This document shows positions 1-11,319 of a DNA stretch of 64,000 bases, piece by piece. The translations under genes and the position numbers were made by a program. Position 1 is the first letter of the stretch; the number at the start of each line of letters is the position of its first letter. Under the pieces are notes generated by a model. The model did not search any database, was not told the DNA's origin, and was given only the letters and a program-made list of their open reading frames with translations. Source of the DNA: Dipteris shenzhenensis (Eukaryota; Polypodiophyta; Polypodiopsida; Gleicheniales); NCBI GenBank assembly GCA_047967505.1, contig CM106539.1; one strand, given 5' to 3'.

Positions 1-300
1 ACTATCACCTGTGATGATCAAATCATCAACATAAATGACAAGCAACATAATGCCTTTCTCTGTTTTTCTCACATAAAGTGAGAAATCTGCCTTGGAAATC
101 TGAAAGCCAATAATAACAAGATACTATCCTATCTTGTCACACCATGATCTGGGTGCTTGCTTCAAGCCATATAAGGCTTTCTTCAACCTACAAACAAACT
201 CAGGATGAACAGCATGAACATAACTTGGTGGCTACTCCATATAAACCTCTTCTTGCAAATCACCATGCAAGAAGGCATTCTTTACATCCATCTGATGTAA
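1..300 (-). pseudogene. Ty1/copia reverse transcriptase fragment
   Basis: Reading the minus strand from about 300 down to the window edge gives the middle of a copia reverse transcriptase. The typical block MDVKNAFLHGDLQEEVYM is followed by LKKALYGLKQAPRSW and then the catalytic YVDDL motif near position 25. At least two stop codons interrupt it: one after EEVYM and one after SWCDKIG. It therefore cannot make a functional polymerase. The piece starts almost exactly where the plus-strand fragment beginning at 313 would need to continue, which suggests that the two are halves of one rearranged element. The gene continues beyond the left edge of the window. Confidence 0.85.
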
Positions 301-312
301 AGCAATACATGG

Positions 313-1215
313 CATGATGCCAAAGGAGAGATATACTAGTAGGAAACTAGATATTTCTCATTTGAAAGTTTTTGATTGCATTGCCTATGCTCATGTGCTA
401 GATGAGTTGAGATCCAAGTTGGATCCAATAGCTGAGTAGTGCATCTTTATTGATTATTCTATGCAGCAGAAAGTGTATAGATGCTATAACCCTTCTACTC
501 GTAAGTTTACAGTGAGCAGAGATGTTGTTTTTTATGAGATGAGCAGCTGGTATAAACTAGATGCACAAAGTGGTAATGCTGCACAGAATAATTCACAGCA
601 GCAATCACAAAATATAAGTGGACTTGTAGTGTCCTCTAGCAGTGGTCCACATACTTCACCATGGACAGGCAGATTGAGATCAGGAGAATCTTCTCAAAGC
701 AATGCAAATAGTGGTATGCAAGTATCACAAAAAGGAAAAGAGAAAGTAGACCAGCCCATGGTTGATGTGAATGCAGGTCACTCTTATGCAGATGGTGAAT
801 CCAGTGGCTCAGAACAAAGCCTCAGAACAAAGCCTTAATGATGAGTTGGGTATTCCTTCTGTTGTTATACCTGTCTACCAGAGCTAGGTATCCTGTGGAT
901 AGGCTGAAATATGATGGATTTACAACCATTCACTATGCCTATATGGTCAAAGTGATACATGAACCAAAACCCACTTCTTTTGAGCAAGCCATGGGAAAAG
1001 AAAAATGGGAGAAGGCCATGGATGAAGAAATGGATGCCTTGGAAGCAAATGCTACATGGGAATTGGTGCCTTTGCCTAAAGACAAGAATGCAATTGGCTA
1101 CAAGTGGGTTTATAAGGTGAAGCACAATGCATATGGTTCTATGAATAGATACAAGGCAAGATTAGTTGTCAAGGGGTATGCACAGACATATGGCATCAAT
1201 TATGATGAAACTCCT
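313..1215 (+). pseudogene. Ty1/copia integrase C-terminus to RT N-terminus fragment
   Basis: The plus strand reads as the end of a copia integrase (LKVFDCIAYAHVLDELRSKL), then the 'lid' segment (YRCYNPSTRKFTVSRDVVF), a low-complexity Gln/Ser-rich linker, and the start of the reverse transcriptase (ATWELVPLPKDKNAIGYKWV, then YKARLVVKGYAQTYGINYDE). A TAG lies in frame near 437, and another frame break sits near 838 between linker and RT. Homology stops at about 1215, right after the YGINYDET block. The sequence then runs into unrecognised DNA. The catalytic part of the RT is missing on this strand but is present, inverted, at 300-1. Confidence 0.85.
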
Positions 1216-1670
1216 CCATATAGGAGAGAGAACTCGTTGGAGGTCTTTTCCTTTGAAACTGGGGGGAGTGACCTTTGTTGGAGTTTTGGGATACAATTTC
1301 CTATTATTGGGTCCCATATGAGCAATACATATGAATCTCCAAGGAAAAAGAGGATATATGATCTAGAGCGCATGGATATGGTTTCCATAGCAAGCATGGT
1401 GTTTGACCTAGGAAAGCCTTTCCAAGCAGGGGGTTAGTTAAATTTTAGCTTTAAAATCTACAAACTCTAGAAAAAAAACTCCATGTTCTCAAGAAAAACT
1501 CCAAGTTTTGTGATTTTTTGAGAAAAATATATTCAATGAACACTCATTTGAGCATTGCATGAAGGGGGGAGGTCAACATAGCAAGGATGTAGCTTTATTT
1601 GTAGTGAGAGTAGTTGACCCAATGCGCTCTGACTGTGAAGAGGCTACATCATAGCCTCGGAGGACTAAAT

Positions 1671-1903
1671 AAGCTTGATAGTTCAAGAAGTCAAGCTCGA
1701 AGTTTCTTGCTCGCTGAATTATAGTAGTTCTTCCTCTAGCTCGTAGTCTTCCTATGGGAGGGCAACAGTGTTCAATTGAGCTTGAGGGCTCAATAGCCAT
1801 AGCCTTGATAGCTCAAGAAGTCGAGCTTGAAGTTTCTTGCTCGCCGAATTACACTAGTTCTTCCTCTAGCTCGTAGTCTTCCTATGGGAGGGCAACAGTG
1901 TTC
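1671..1903 (+). repeat. two-copy direct repeat, 130-bp period
   Basis: A unit of about 103 bp starting near 'cttgata gttcaagaag' at 1671-1773 occurs again at 1801-1903, offset by exactly 130 bp. Both copies end in the same 'cctatgggagggcaacagtg' stretch. There are a handful of substitutions and no gaps that I can see. It is a local duplication of unknown origin. Confidence 0.85.
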
Positions 1904-4012
1904 TTGGTGTGTCATAACCCCTCCTCATGTGGGATGGTGGGAAATCATTATAGGAAGTTGATCCAAGTAAGAGATTGCACGCACAGAGGAGGTGAGGCTC
2001 CCTTGCCATATGTAGCTCACTTCAACATGGATGTTGGCGCTCACATAGAGCTTCAACCATGCATTTTGGCCAGACAAAAGGCCTGCTCAAAGTAGGTACT
2101 GTGAACCCATGCACAAAGAGAAATAGGTGCCTTGGCACACCTCGGAAGCCTAAACAGCATATACAATGTGAACAACATGACATGGAGTTGCAAGATAGAC
2201 GTAGCTACTGGCAAATGGGAACTCCTCGCTCTGCTGTCTATGTTAGCGATTTCAACACTCACTCGCTAATGATTTTGTGATGGAAGTAGGGAATAGAAAT
2301 CGCCCTGCAAGGTTTTGTGAATCTATTATAAGCCCTAGTTATGGCACATTCATGGCTCTATGACCGAAAAATAGAGATGTCATAGCCATATATCAGAGAC
2401 GTCCTAGCCATATATCGCTTGCCTCCTTCAAGCTTAGGTAGTAGAGCTCCATCAAGGAGTTGTAGAAGAAGTTCTAAGAAAATAAAAGCTCAAATGAAGA
2501 AAGTAGATGACTCAAGCATTGGAAGAGGTCCCTAAGGTAGTAGCTCAGCCCCCCCCGAAAGACAGGCAGGTTGGATTCTATTACGTGGCATCACACTCCT
2601 GCGCATAGCATTGAGGATGGCTCCATCTTGTTTGTCAAAAACTTCAAGTGTTATATACGTATATAAATCCAAATGAAATATGAGGGAGAGCATATGGAAT
2701 GTAGAAATGTATGAAGGGGACTACTATTCTCAGACCATCTGCAGTGTATCATCGTTCTAAGTATAGGTAGGAATGATTTTCGGGCATTATGCCTCCATTC
2801 CAAGCACCAAAACTAAAATCTGGGTGCCAAAACTAAATGTTTCTCTATATTGTGTACCTTTCTGAAGATTATGTTAGCTTATCCATGTGCAAAAATCAGT
2901 ATCCCGCTATGTCCTTGAAGCTCATCTTCAAGAAGCTCAGAGTGCTCAAGCTCCAATTCGTGAGGTACTCCGTGAAGCTTCTCCTGAAAAAACTCCCACA
3001 CACTACGAATTGTGGCTATGCACTATTCCAATTCTTGCAATATGTGCTCAACTGCATGCCACTATGTGTGGTAAAGAGCGTCCTCAACTGTGCACGCCAT
3101 CGTCAAAGGGAGTGTTGTTTTGGATCCTTTCAAGTCAAGCAAATTGGATTGGCCGTCCTACACTCAATGACACCAAAAGTATCATGGGGTTTTAATTCTT
3201 CTAAGTATCATGAGGGAAGTTTGCTAGCTGCTGCAACGAGATTTGTCAAGAGTGTCACGTGTTGTGTTTCCCTGCTTTTTCCTCATGAGTGTCAATGCAA
3301 CAAGGACTACACAAGTCTGCAAACACTACCCCACCACATGTTCAAATCTGGCACATCTTAAAGTGCATACAAGGTCCAATTACCTACCACATAGGACATT
3401 ATTCTCCTGCTCCAAGCCATGGTCAGTTACATGTGGGCTAAACTAGAGAGACATTGAGCATCTTTGCCATTCTCTTGCCGATATGTCCTTTTTCATTGTT
3501 TAATTATTAGTATCCCTCCACAATAATTATAATGAAGGACTTGGTGGTCCAATAGTTTGGGGAACAACATATATGTATCTAACCCTTACATTTACAATTA
3601 TAAGAGTGTGTGAGAATTTTCTATATATGCCATTAAAAAATGGGCCCAAGGGAATGTTATGTCCTTAAAAACGTCCAAGGGGGAACTATATATATGTATA
3701 CCATTAAAAAGTGCAACCTTGGGAGCATCTTATATATACCATTAAAAAGGTCTTTATGGACCGTTATTTTCGTTACTTAATGGTGGGCAATTGTTAATAA
3801 AGTTCTTTAGGGTCAACCAAGATTTTTTCAAGTTCTAGAGATTGTAATGACCTCCAAGGCACATAGTGTGTATCTATACAGGCCATCATATACTTTATGA
3901 AAGACTTCTATTTGATCATATGTTTCCACTGGTCATCAATACTTTGACCATCCTAAAGTATACAAGGGTCCCCAAAGGTGTACGGGGGGCACCCCCAACC
4001 CAGAGGGTAAGA

Positions 4013-4043
4013 CCACATGGTGGGGAGTAAGCCCACCATGTGG
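4013..4043. repeat. perfect 12-bp inverted repeat, 7-bp loop
   Basis: The arm ccacatggtggg (4013-4024) is followed by a 7-base loop and its exact reverse complement cccaccatgtgg (4032-4043). The left arm belongs to a longer block (about 3983-4021) that recurs near 7401-7431, so the hairpin lies inside or at the edge of a dispersed repeat. Confidence 0.8.
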
Positions 4044-4526
4044 AACCTACTCCCACCGCCTGCTGATAATAAATAAAATAAAAGGGGATCTGTATAATAA
4101 GTGTCAAAATGAAAAAATGATGCGAATAGTAAATGCGTAAACTGCTTCTACAAAATAGATATAAAAGGTAGTAAAAAATAAGTCGGGTCACAAAATGACT
4201 AGGGATTATCCATACTAAAGAATTATCCAATGGATGTGAATTAATTGTATGGCACTAGCCCAACCAAAGGCTAGTTGGGAAATCAAATTGTGTGTTTAGA
4301 TTAAAAAGTCCCATCAATAATCAAGCCATAAAAATTAATTCCGTCAATTGGATAAAAAGTAAAAAAGGGGAGCATATAAGGAAAAAATGTTTGAGACATC
4401 TAAGTTGAAAAATGCAAAAACTAGAGTTTACAAAAATTTCCGCCAAAATTAAGAATTTTTAATGATATTAAGTTTGACCAACACAATATTGAAAAAATAT
4501 GTCAAATTCTTAGGCAATCTAGATTT

Positions 4527-4640
4527 CGAGGTCAGGGTCCACTTACCTGCCACCATCCAAACAAACTAGGTGTTAGAATGTCATAGTTACATTTGGGTAA
4601 ACAGGTAACGCATGTTTTCACCGGCTTGTTACCACTTTAC
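4527..4640 (+). repeat. dispersed direct repeat, copy 1
   Basis: This stretch of about 115 bp, containing 'cttacctgccaccatccaa' and 'ggcttgttaccactttacc', is repeated with moderate divergence at 5722-5838. The copies lie on the same strand about 1.2 kb apart, with GT-rich satellite between them. No coding capacity was recognised. Confidence 0.75.
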
Positions 4641-4823
4641 CTAGGAATTTAGACAACCATATGGATTCTTAGATAATTTCAAAAAATTGTTTGTCACAAG
4701 TGAAGTTTAAGTCAAAAGTGAAGTAAGGAGCAAATGAGTGCATGAGTTAAGAAGGGACTAGAGGAGGTATGGGAGGATTAGTATGCTTGGTGTGTGGGGT
4801 GGTTAAAAAGAGAGTGTGAAGGG

Positions 4824-5480
4824 GAGATTTCACGGGGATACATAAAAGAATTATTCATAGTTGGGGAAGTATACATGTGTGTGTGTGTGTGTAAAGAAAT
4901 AAGTGTCTGAGTGTGTGAGATACAGTTACTAATCCAAATTATTGTGTATGTGTGTGTGTGCACACATGTGCATGGGTGTGTGTTCATATGAGTATGCATG
5001 TGCGTGTGCGAGCGCACGTGCACGCACGAGATTTCACGGGGGCTACATAAAAGAATCATTCATATTTGTGGAAGTATACATGTGTGTGTGTGTGTGTGTG
5101 TAGAAATAAGTGTCTGTGTGTGAGAGATACAGTTACTAATCAAAATTATTGTGTGTGTGAGATACATTTACTAATAAAAATTATTGTGTGCGTGCATGTG
5201 CCTGTGTGCGTATGTGTGTGCATGTGCAAGCATGCACGTGTGTGTTCATAAGCATCATGCATGTGCACATGCATGTGTGTGTGCGCGTGCGTGCGCATAC
5301 GTGCATGTGCATGTGTACATGTGTGCACATGCATGCATGCGAGTGTGTGCACCTATGCATGCGTGTGCGCTTGGGACGTGCATGTGCTTGTGTGGGGGTG
5401 GGTGCGTGCACGTGTGTACGTGTGCACAGGTGTGTGTGCGTGTACCGGTGCGTGTGCACGCATGTGTGTGTGTTCAAATT
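4824..5480. repeat. GT-rich satellite block with 204-bp duplicated unit
   Basis: A unit that begins 'gagatttcacggg', contains 'aagtatacatg' followed by a (TG)n run, and then 'gatacagttactaatc' starts at 4824 and again at 5028, giving a 204-bp period. A third partial unit lies at about 5158-5195. From 5195 to 5480 the sequence is an imperfect alternation of TG, CATG and GCGTG. Long frames on both strands across this block encode only Cys/Val/His/Thr-type repeats and are not genes. Such alternating purine-pyrimidine DNA can adopt left-handed helix; that last point is general knowledge, not something seen here. Confidence 0.85.
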
Positions 5481-5721
5481 TAATACTCCCATTAATATAG
5501 GACCATATAGTTAATCCCATCATTAGGATTATTAAGTGATGAAAACCCCATAAAATGGATAAAATAGAAGTCAGGCCTTCAGAGAAAGAGAATCGAATGA
5601 AATCATGTTAAACTAGTAAATTATTACATACCACACCTCAAATGTGGGATAACAAACAATCTCTCAATACCAAATATGGAATCCAAAGTTTAAATGTTGA
5701 ATCTTTCCAGTAATCCAAGAT

Positions 5722-5838
5722 CTGAGGTTGGAGTCAACTTACCTGCCACCATCCAAGCGAAACCAAGTGTTAGAACGTCAAAGTTTCAAGTGGGTAGACA
5801 GGTAATGCCTGCTCACCTCGGCTTGTTATCGCTTTTAC
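5722..5838 (+). repeat. dispersed direct repeat, copy 2
   Basis: This is the second copy of the repeat at 4527-4640, sharing 'acttacctgccaccatccaa' and 'ggcttgttatcgctttta' with small differences. Confidence 0.75.
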
Positions 5839-8131
5839 CAGAGACTCACTACCTTCAAGATTCAAACGTTAAAGGTGAAATTTGTATAAAGTAATGGGTG
5901 TGTATGAGTAGACCTCAACGTATTAGTGTATCATGTATGCACATCTTGGAGAGGGTAATACCATTCAATAATTTTGCCTAATGATGTAGCAGCATCATAC
6001 TAGAAAAAGACGAGACATTTTCACAAACTTTAATGAATTATTAGAAGTAAATAAAGAAAATCTTGAAACCATATTGTGTGCTCTTGAAGGTATAAGCACC
6101 GTCAAGAGAACAATCACAAGAACAATAAAAAGGGGTTTTATACTCAAGTCCCATGTATAAGAGATCCATTCAAGGGACTTACAAGTATGCAAATGTAATC
6201 TCGCGTTAGCATGTAACCTTCGGTTACGTATAATGATGAAAAAGAATTAGTTGCATACCAAAGTGACATTAGAAATTATTATCTAGAACATAAAAGCAAT
6301 ACTGGGACATTACTTATGTGCCCAAAATTCAGAAATGACTTTAGAAATTAAGAAATGACTTTAAAAATTAAAGAAACTTATAAGAAATCAATTCTAATGC
6401 TAAGAGACTAATAAGTACACTAAAAACAGACCATTAATAATAGCCATTAATAGAAAATATTAGGAAACAAAGCCAATAATAATTTAAAGAAAATATTAAA
6501 AAGAAAATTATTAGTAAAGGTAAGCTAAGCATCATATGGCATATAAAGCGAATACACACCAGATAAGTTAAACCCCCAATGCTGTAGATAAAAATGATAG
6601 ATATAAAGAAAGGAACACTATTGATTTCAAAGGCTGGCAAATACCACACTATTAGATAAACCTGGGGTAAAGTTAGTTAAGGAGTTTTGTAGACCCTAAC
6701 ACCCATACTCTGCTTCCAAAGGGGGATTACCACAGCCAAACTTGGAAGTAGCATGGTCGATTATATATTTAAATAAAAGGGCACTTCTGTCCATTTGAGA
6801 CTACCTTGCAATAAATCATTGAGCTACAAATTATATTACTTTATGCAACATAATGATTTTATTGTTTAAATGTTCATGAGTACTACTTTATTACAATTCA
6901 AGACCCACACCCAAATTAAGTAATGAAAACACACCACTCAACCATAGAATATCACTACACTACATTAGAAAGAAACACTCCATACTAAACCAAAGCAAAT
7001 GTTATAAATTCTCCTTGCACAAATCATGTAGAAGGCATCCCTTCTTCATGTATGACCTCTCAGTAGATCATTCTTCCCCCAAATTAGTGGTAAGCTGCAT
7101 TAACCAAAGAATGAACACCGTGCTATAAGTGTGAGTATGAGTCATCAGTACACATATTACATAATAAGGGGCTACAAGCATTGTATAAATGAATTATTTA
7201 GGTATTGGCAAGTAGTACCAGTGTGATGATGATGATGATGGGGTGTGTGTGTGTGTAAGTGTGCATGTGTATAAGCATGTGTGTAAGTGTATGTGTGTGT
7301 GCATGTGTATATAAAGGTACACATAGATGTGTGTGTGTGCATGTGCGTGTGGGTGTGCGTGTATATGTAAGGGTACACATAGATGTGTGTGTGTGTGTGT
7401 GCCCCCAACCCAGTAGATAAGACCACATGGTGAGAGTGTGATGGTTACGTGTGCATGTGCGTGTGCATGCGTGCGTGTGAAATTAAAGAGAGCCACCTGA
7501 ATCCAAGGAAGGAAATTAGGGACAACCACCTGGTCTCTGACACACAACTCTACATTGAATTATTATTTCAGATCCTTATTTGAAATTGCAATAGTCTCTT
7601 TCCAACATTCCTTGTAGAATTTTTACAAACACTATTTTCTTCGCAATCTTTGCATGCCTTGCATTCTTAGCATGCAACCAGCATGCAAAGCGGGACAAGT
7701 AGTGAACATTATACTTATCACTCATTTCATATGTTGTTGTAAGAACATTCCAAGGCCATTTAAGAAAAAGGCATAGTACATCAATGTTGATTGACCAAGC
7801 ATTCAACATGTAATATCAACAATCAATAGTAGAAGCTGACTTGCACGGGGTTTTTTCAAAGCATTAATAGAAGTTTCTTTTTCTGCAAAAAATAATTTAA
7901 ATCAAAATCAAGGGAGTAGACCCAAGATCAGTGCAAAGAACTAGGGTAGCAACTTTGTGTAGTTCTTATTATATTGTGTCATCAATTCATTCATTTCCCA
8001 TCCTTGCATATCACCTTGTATTTGCATTTGTGCTTTTAAGAGGCTCTTCATGGAGCCTGAGAAGTGTAACCAAAATAGCAGAAGTAACAATAGAGAAGGA
8101 TCCCCAACATTCCTCCTTGTCATGGTGGCTA

Positions 8132-8174
<43 letters not shown>

Positions 8175-8376
8175 CATACAAATTTCTTTTTGAGAGTCAT
8201 ATATATTACACGTGAGGTCTCAATACAATTTGTGTGTGCATTTCTTGTAGTAGTATACACGGATTGGTTCCTTACTGTGGAACAATCCCACCATTGGTTT
8301 TAGATTCCACAGATCTAAATGCAGAGGAGTAAACCATGCCCACAAAAGAGAATAAGATATGGTTAGAGAAGTGCTA
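5839..8376. other. AT-rich non-coding interval
   Basis: No gene is recognisable. It contains a (GAT)n and (GT)n-rich stretch at about 7225-7465, a second copy of the 'cccccaaccca...agaccacatggtg' block at 7401-7431, and a (GA)n run at 8135-8169. Near 7866-7893 the sequence 'aatagaag' followed by a T-run, 'tgc' and an A-run resembles the LINE 3' end seen at 37205-37238, so a short 5'-truncated LINE tail may lie here. Frames through the GT stretch encode only His/Thr repeats. Confidence 0.5.
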
Positions 8377-11319
8377 CTAGCATAACATGGTAGTTTCCAT
8401 TTCATTGTCCAAAAATGCTTTCAGAGCCAAGCTTGCTGCCCACACATCCTCCTCAAGGACATACTCTGCTGGAGAATGGCTTACTCCTCCAGCGCATCGA
8501 ACAAAGAGCATTCCGATCTGGTTTTTGATAAAACCAAGCCAACAGTTTAGCAATCAATTCATCTTAAAGCCTACAAATATAATGAACAAATCATTGTAGT
8601 TACTATCTAAAATTTAGAAACAAACTTAAGAGTGCTGTGAAAGCAGAAAGCAACCTACGACACAGCAACAATAAATCCATAGTAATGCATATACCTTAGT
8701 CAATTGTGCCATCATCATGGCATCATGCCCTGCCCCACTTACAATAGTAGGGACTAACATATTATTTTGGTGCAAATCAATAGTTGGAAGATTCTGAAGT
8801 ACAACCAATGCTGCCTTATGCAAACGTTGCTGAACCTCTGAACTACAGTGAACAGCCGCTGCTTCATGCTGCAGTTCAATAAGCCATTATGAGAAATAAA
8901 GTGACACAATAGGCTTCCCATGAGAAATCAAGAGCTTATAATGATCCTTATCATTTTTGCAAAGGTACAAACCTTGGGTTCAATGTAACAAGAAACTTGG
9001 CGAGACTCACACATCTCTTGAATCCTTTGTGCAATGATGAAGATGGTATTCGTTCGAACAGCATCATCCTCTGCTCGTACATCCAATGTGAATATAACCT
9101 ACGCATTTAGCAAGTAGATCTAAATATGAGAGAAGCTTTCAAGAGTCCAACTCTTATTCAACACTGCTTAAAAAAAGAATATATATTCTCCTCTTTAAAC
9201 AGAACATCCATGTTCTGCACACGCAAGATTCACAACTAAAATTTCTAAGATCTCAAATCCTGGTTGTGAAAGAAATGGAAAGAAACGTGCATACTAACCT
9301 CGGCAGGAATAACATTGCTAGCTCCAGGCCATGAGAATATTTCACCTACGGTACATACTAAAGCGCCTTCAGAAACAAAGTGGTTATTTTGGTCGTGCAC
9401 CCATTCTCGCTTAAGATACTCTTCCGGATGCTTGCAAATATGTTCAATGGTAACTATAGCAGCTGCTGCAGCTGGCATAGGATCTCTTCGCATTCCCATG
9501 GGTACTGTTCCTGCGTGTCCCTGGGACCCTTTCACTTTTACCTGCAATACAGCAAACAGCCAATGTGAGCAGTAAATTCTATGTTCACTGCTAAGTTAAA
9601 ATTTATATCCTATAAAATGCAGAGAATAACAAAAGATTCTGTTCGTGGTTTTAGAATTCTTACACTGAGCCTCGTCTGCCCAGCTATTGCTCCTACTACT
9701 CCAATTGGAATGCCCTGCCTTTCGAGCACTGGGCCTTGCTCTATGTGTACCTGCGGGGAAACAATAGAGCTAAGGAACCCAGAGGCTTTGCTTCCGGCAC
9801 AAATGCACTTGACATGATCACAAGCAGGATGCAATAATAGTTTTCCTCTTTCATTTGGGAGTGTTTGATTTACCTCTACATATGCCCACACAGAATCTGG
9901 ATCGTATTTAAGATCAACCAGGCTTTTAACTGTGCCATCAAATGAGGAAGACTTCAAAGCAGCTTCTAGAGTAATCCCTCTGTCACAAAAGGTAGAAGGA
10001 CCCCATGAGAGGTAGCATGTAGAGGACAGTCTGTGTATTTAAGACGTTTACAATTTTAGATACTTCACCTTTTGTCGGAGGCATGGAGAAGTTGCAAAGG
10101 GAAACTCCCTGCGATGGCTGCACTTCCCAAAAATGTGGACTGAAATCGTACACCTTCTTCATCACTGAAAGCAATCACCTGCACGAGAACGTCCTGAAAA
10201 GTCAGTTGTCTTCTACGAGTCAAGCAAACATGTAGTCGCATACCAATATTGATTCAACGACCTTGCTACAGATACAGGAGGTAACAGGACGCACCTCTAT
10301 GGGTCTGGGAAACTTGCTTAGCTGTCCACTCACACGGAGAGCTTTCACCGCTGCTACAGCACTTACAATGCCCAGCGCTCCATCGTAGAGTCCCGCATCA
10401 ATCACGGTATCCTACACTCGAAGTAGGTGCACGGGAAAAGTTGGAATGCTTTGGTATCACTATCGATTTCAGAACTAAGTGACGAAAGGTCTATACCAAA
10501 TGGGAACCGAGCAGCAATGCCGGCGCAGAAGCATTCCCGCCAACTACTCTCCCGTGAACATTTCCAATAGAATCTACCCACCTGATCACATACCAGGAAA
10601 AGTATTAGTCTATATGACGCTTCTCTGCTCTCTGAACTGTTATGGCAAGTAGTTAGAGGAAGTCTCTCGGCGTAGAGTCTTCATCGAAGTTAAGTTCAAC
10701 GTTTCAGTCCGAGTCCTAAGCCCTTACGCACGTGATCATGCCGGCATCTTCCATCCAAGTTTGAATCAATCTTCCGGCTTCTATGGATGCTTTGCTCAGA
10801 AATGTCCGCTGCAAGTGGTGAGGAGAGTCACTTATCTGATACAAACAAAAGAAAAGCCAGCTCAATGTTACTGATTTCTTGACCTGAAAAGTATTGGCGT
10901 CCTTAAGGAAAGGAGCAACAACAGTTATATTGTCTTCTCTCCGACATAGTGGCAATTACTCACTTTTCCCAGCTGCTTCAGCCTGACTAATGGTTCGAAC
11001 CGTAAAATATCCTCCTGCGAAGTTTTGCAGGCTTCAAATTCCAACCCTGTAAAGAACCGAACCATATTCTCGGAAATCACCTACCAGAGATGCTCATTCT
11101 CTTTTTCATTTTAAGCAACCATTTCCGATAACCAGCACAAAAATATGCCGAGAAGTAGGAACTGCAAAACTTCACGTAAATGTCGAAGGGACAAAAGGAA
11201 AGGGCTAAAGGGTGTCACGTACCGAGAGCTGACGCTAAAATGAAGGACGAAAGCAGGGCATATGCGATGAGGCGAGCATTCCCCAGACAGACGTTGGCGG
11301 AGTAAGAAGACGATTCCAT
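8377..11319 (-). CDS. AAH: allantoate amidohydrolase (allantoate deiminase), 12 coding exons
   Basis: This enzyme hydrolyses allantoate to ureidoglycine, ammonia and CO2 in purine/ureide breakdown; plant AAH is an M20-family metallohydrolase of the endoplasmic reticulum. My exon model (minus strand, all GT-AG) is 11319-11223, 11046-10964, 10835-10732, 10581-10497, 10411-10295, 10178-10069, 9979-9874, 9750-9664, 9541-9299, 9098-8973, 8868-8695 and 8517-8377. It gives 490 codons plus stop with consistent phases. Seen in the protein: an N-terminal hydrophobic segment (LIAYALLSSFILASALG, a likely signal or anchor), GSHLDTV and YDG metal ligands, FSDEEGVRF, VHIEQGPVLE, VKGSQGHAGTVPM, SGAGHDAM and a C-terminal GMLFVRCAGGVSHSPAE. 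The SGAGHDAM and VRC..G.SHSPAE ending fits AAH rather than ureidoglycolate amidohydrolase. An in-frame ATG 33 codons upstream (11418) is possible, but I prefer 11319, which puts the hydrophobic segment close to the N-terminus. No disabling change was found. Confidence 0.93.

Larger units (their letters stand above)
1216..4526. other. non-coding interval, no gene recognised
   Basis: I found no reading frame here with recognisable protein similarity. The longest (2837-3361, plus) shows no domain-like pattern. The interval holds a spaced direct repeat at 1671-1903, three loose repeats of a 'tatata...ccattaaaaa' unit between about 3621 and 3760, and a perfect hairpin at 4013-4043. It is AT-rich towards its right end. 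Confidence 0.5.

Noticed and set aside
2837-3361. 174-codon plus-strand frame
   Set aside because: It overlaps a second frame of equal quality and shows no domain. It is probably chance.
5066-5514. Overlapping Cys/Val/His/Thr-rich frames on both strands
   Set aside because: They are translations of a GT/CATG-rich satellite. Every frame stays open because the repeat lacks stops, and none has protein-like composition.
7172-7547. His/Thr-rich minus-strand frames
   Set aside because: They come from (GT)n and (GAT)n repeats and have no domain.
8377-11319. Ureidoglycolate amidohydrolase as an alternative identity for the M20 gene
   Set aside because: The C-terminal SGAGHDAM and VRC..G.SHSPAE blocks and the central VKGSQGHAGTVPM fit allantoate amidohydrolase. 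As I recall, the paralogue ends differently, with SRAYHDS and a SHKPEE-like motif.
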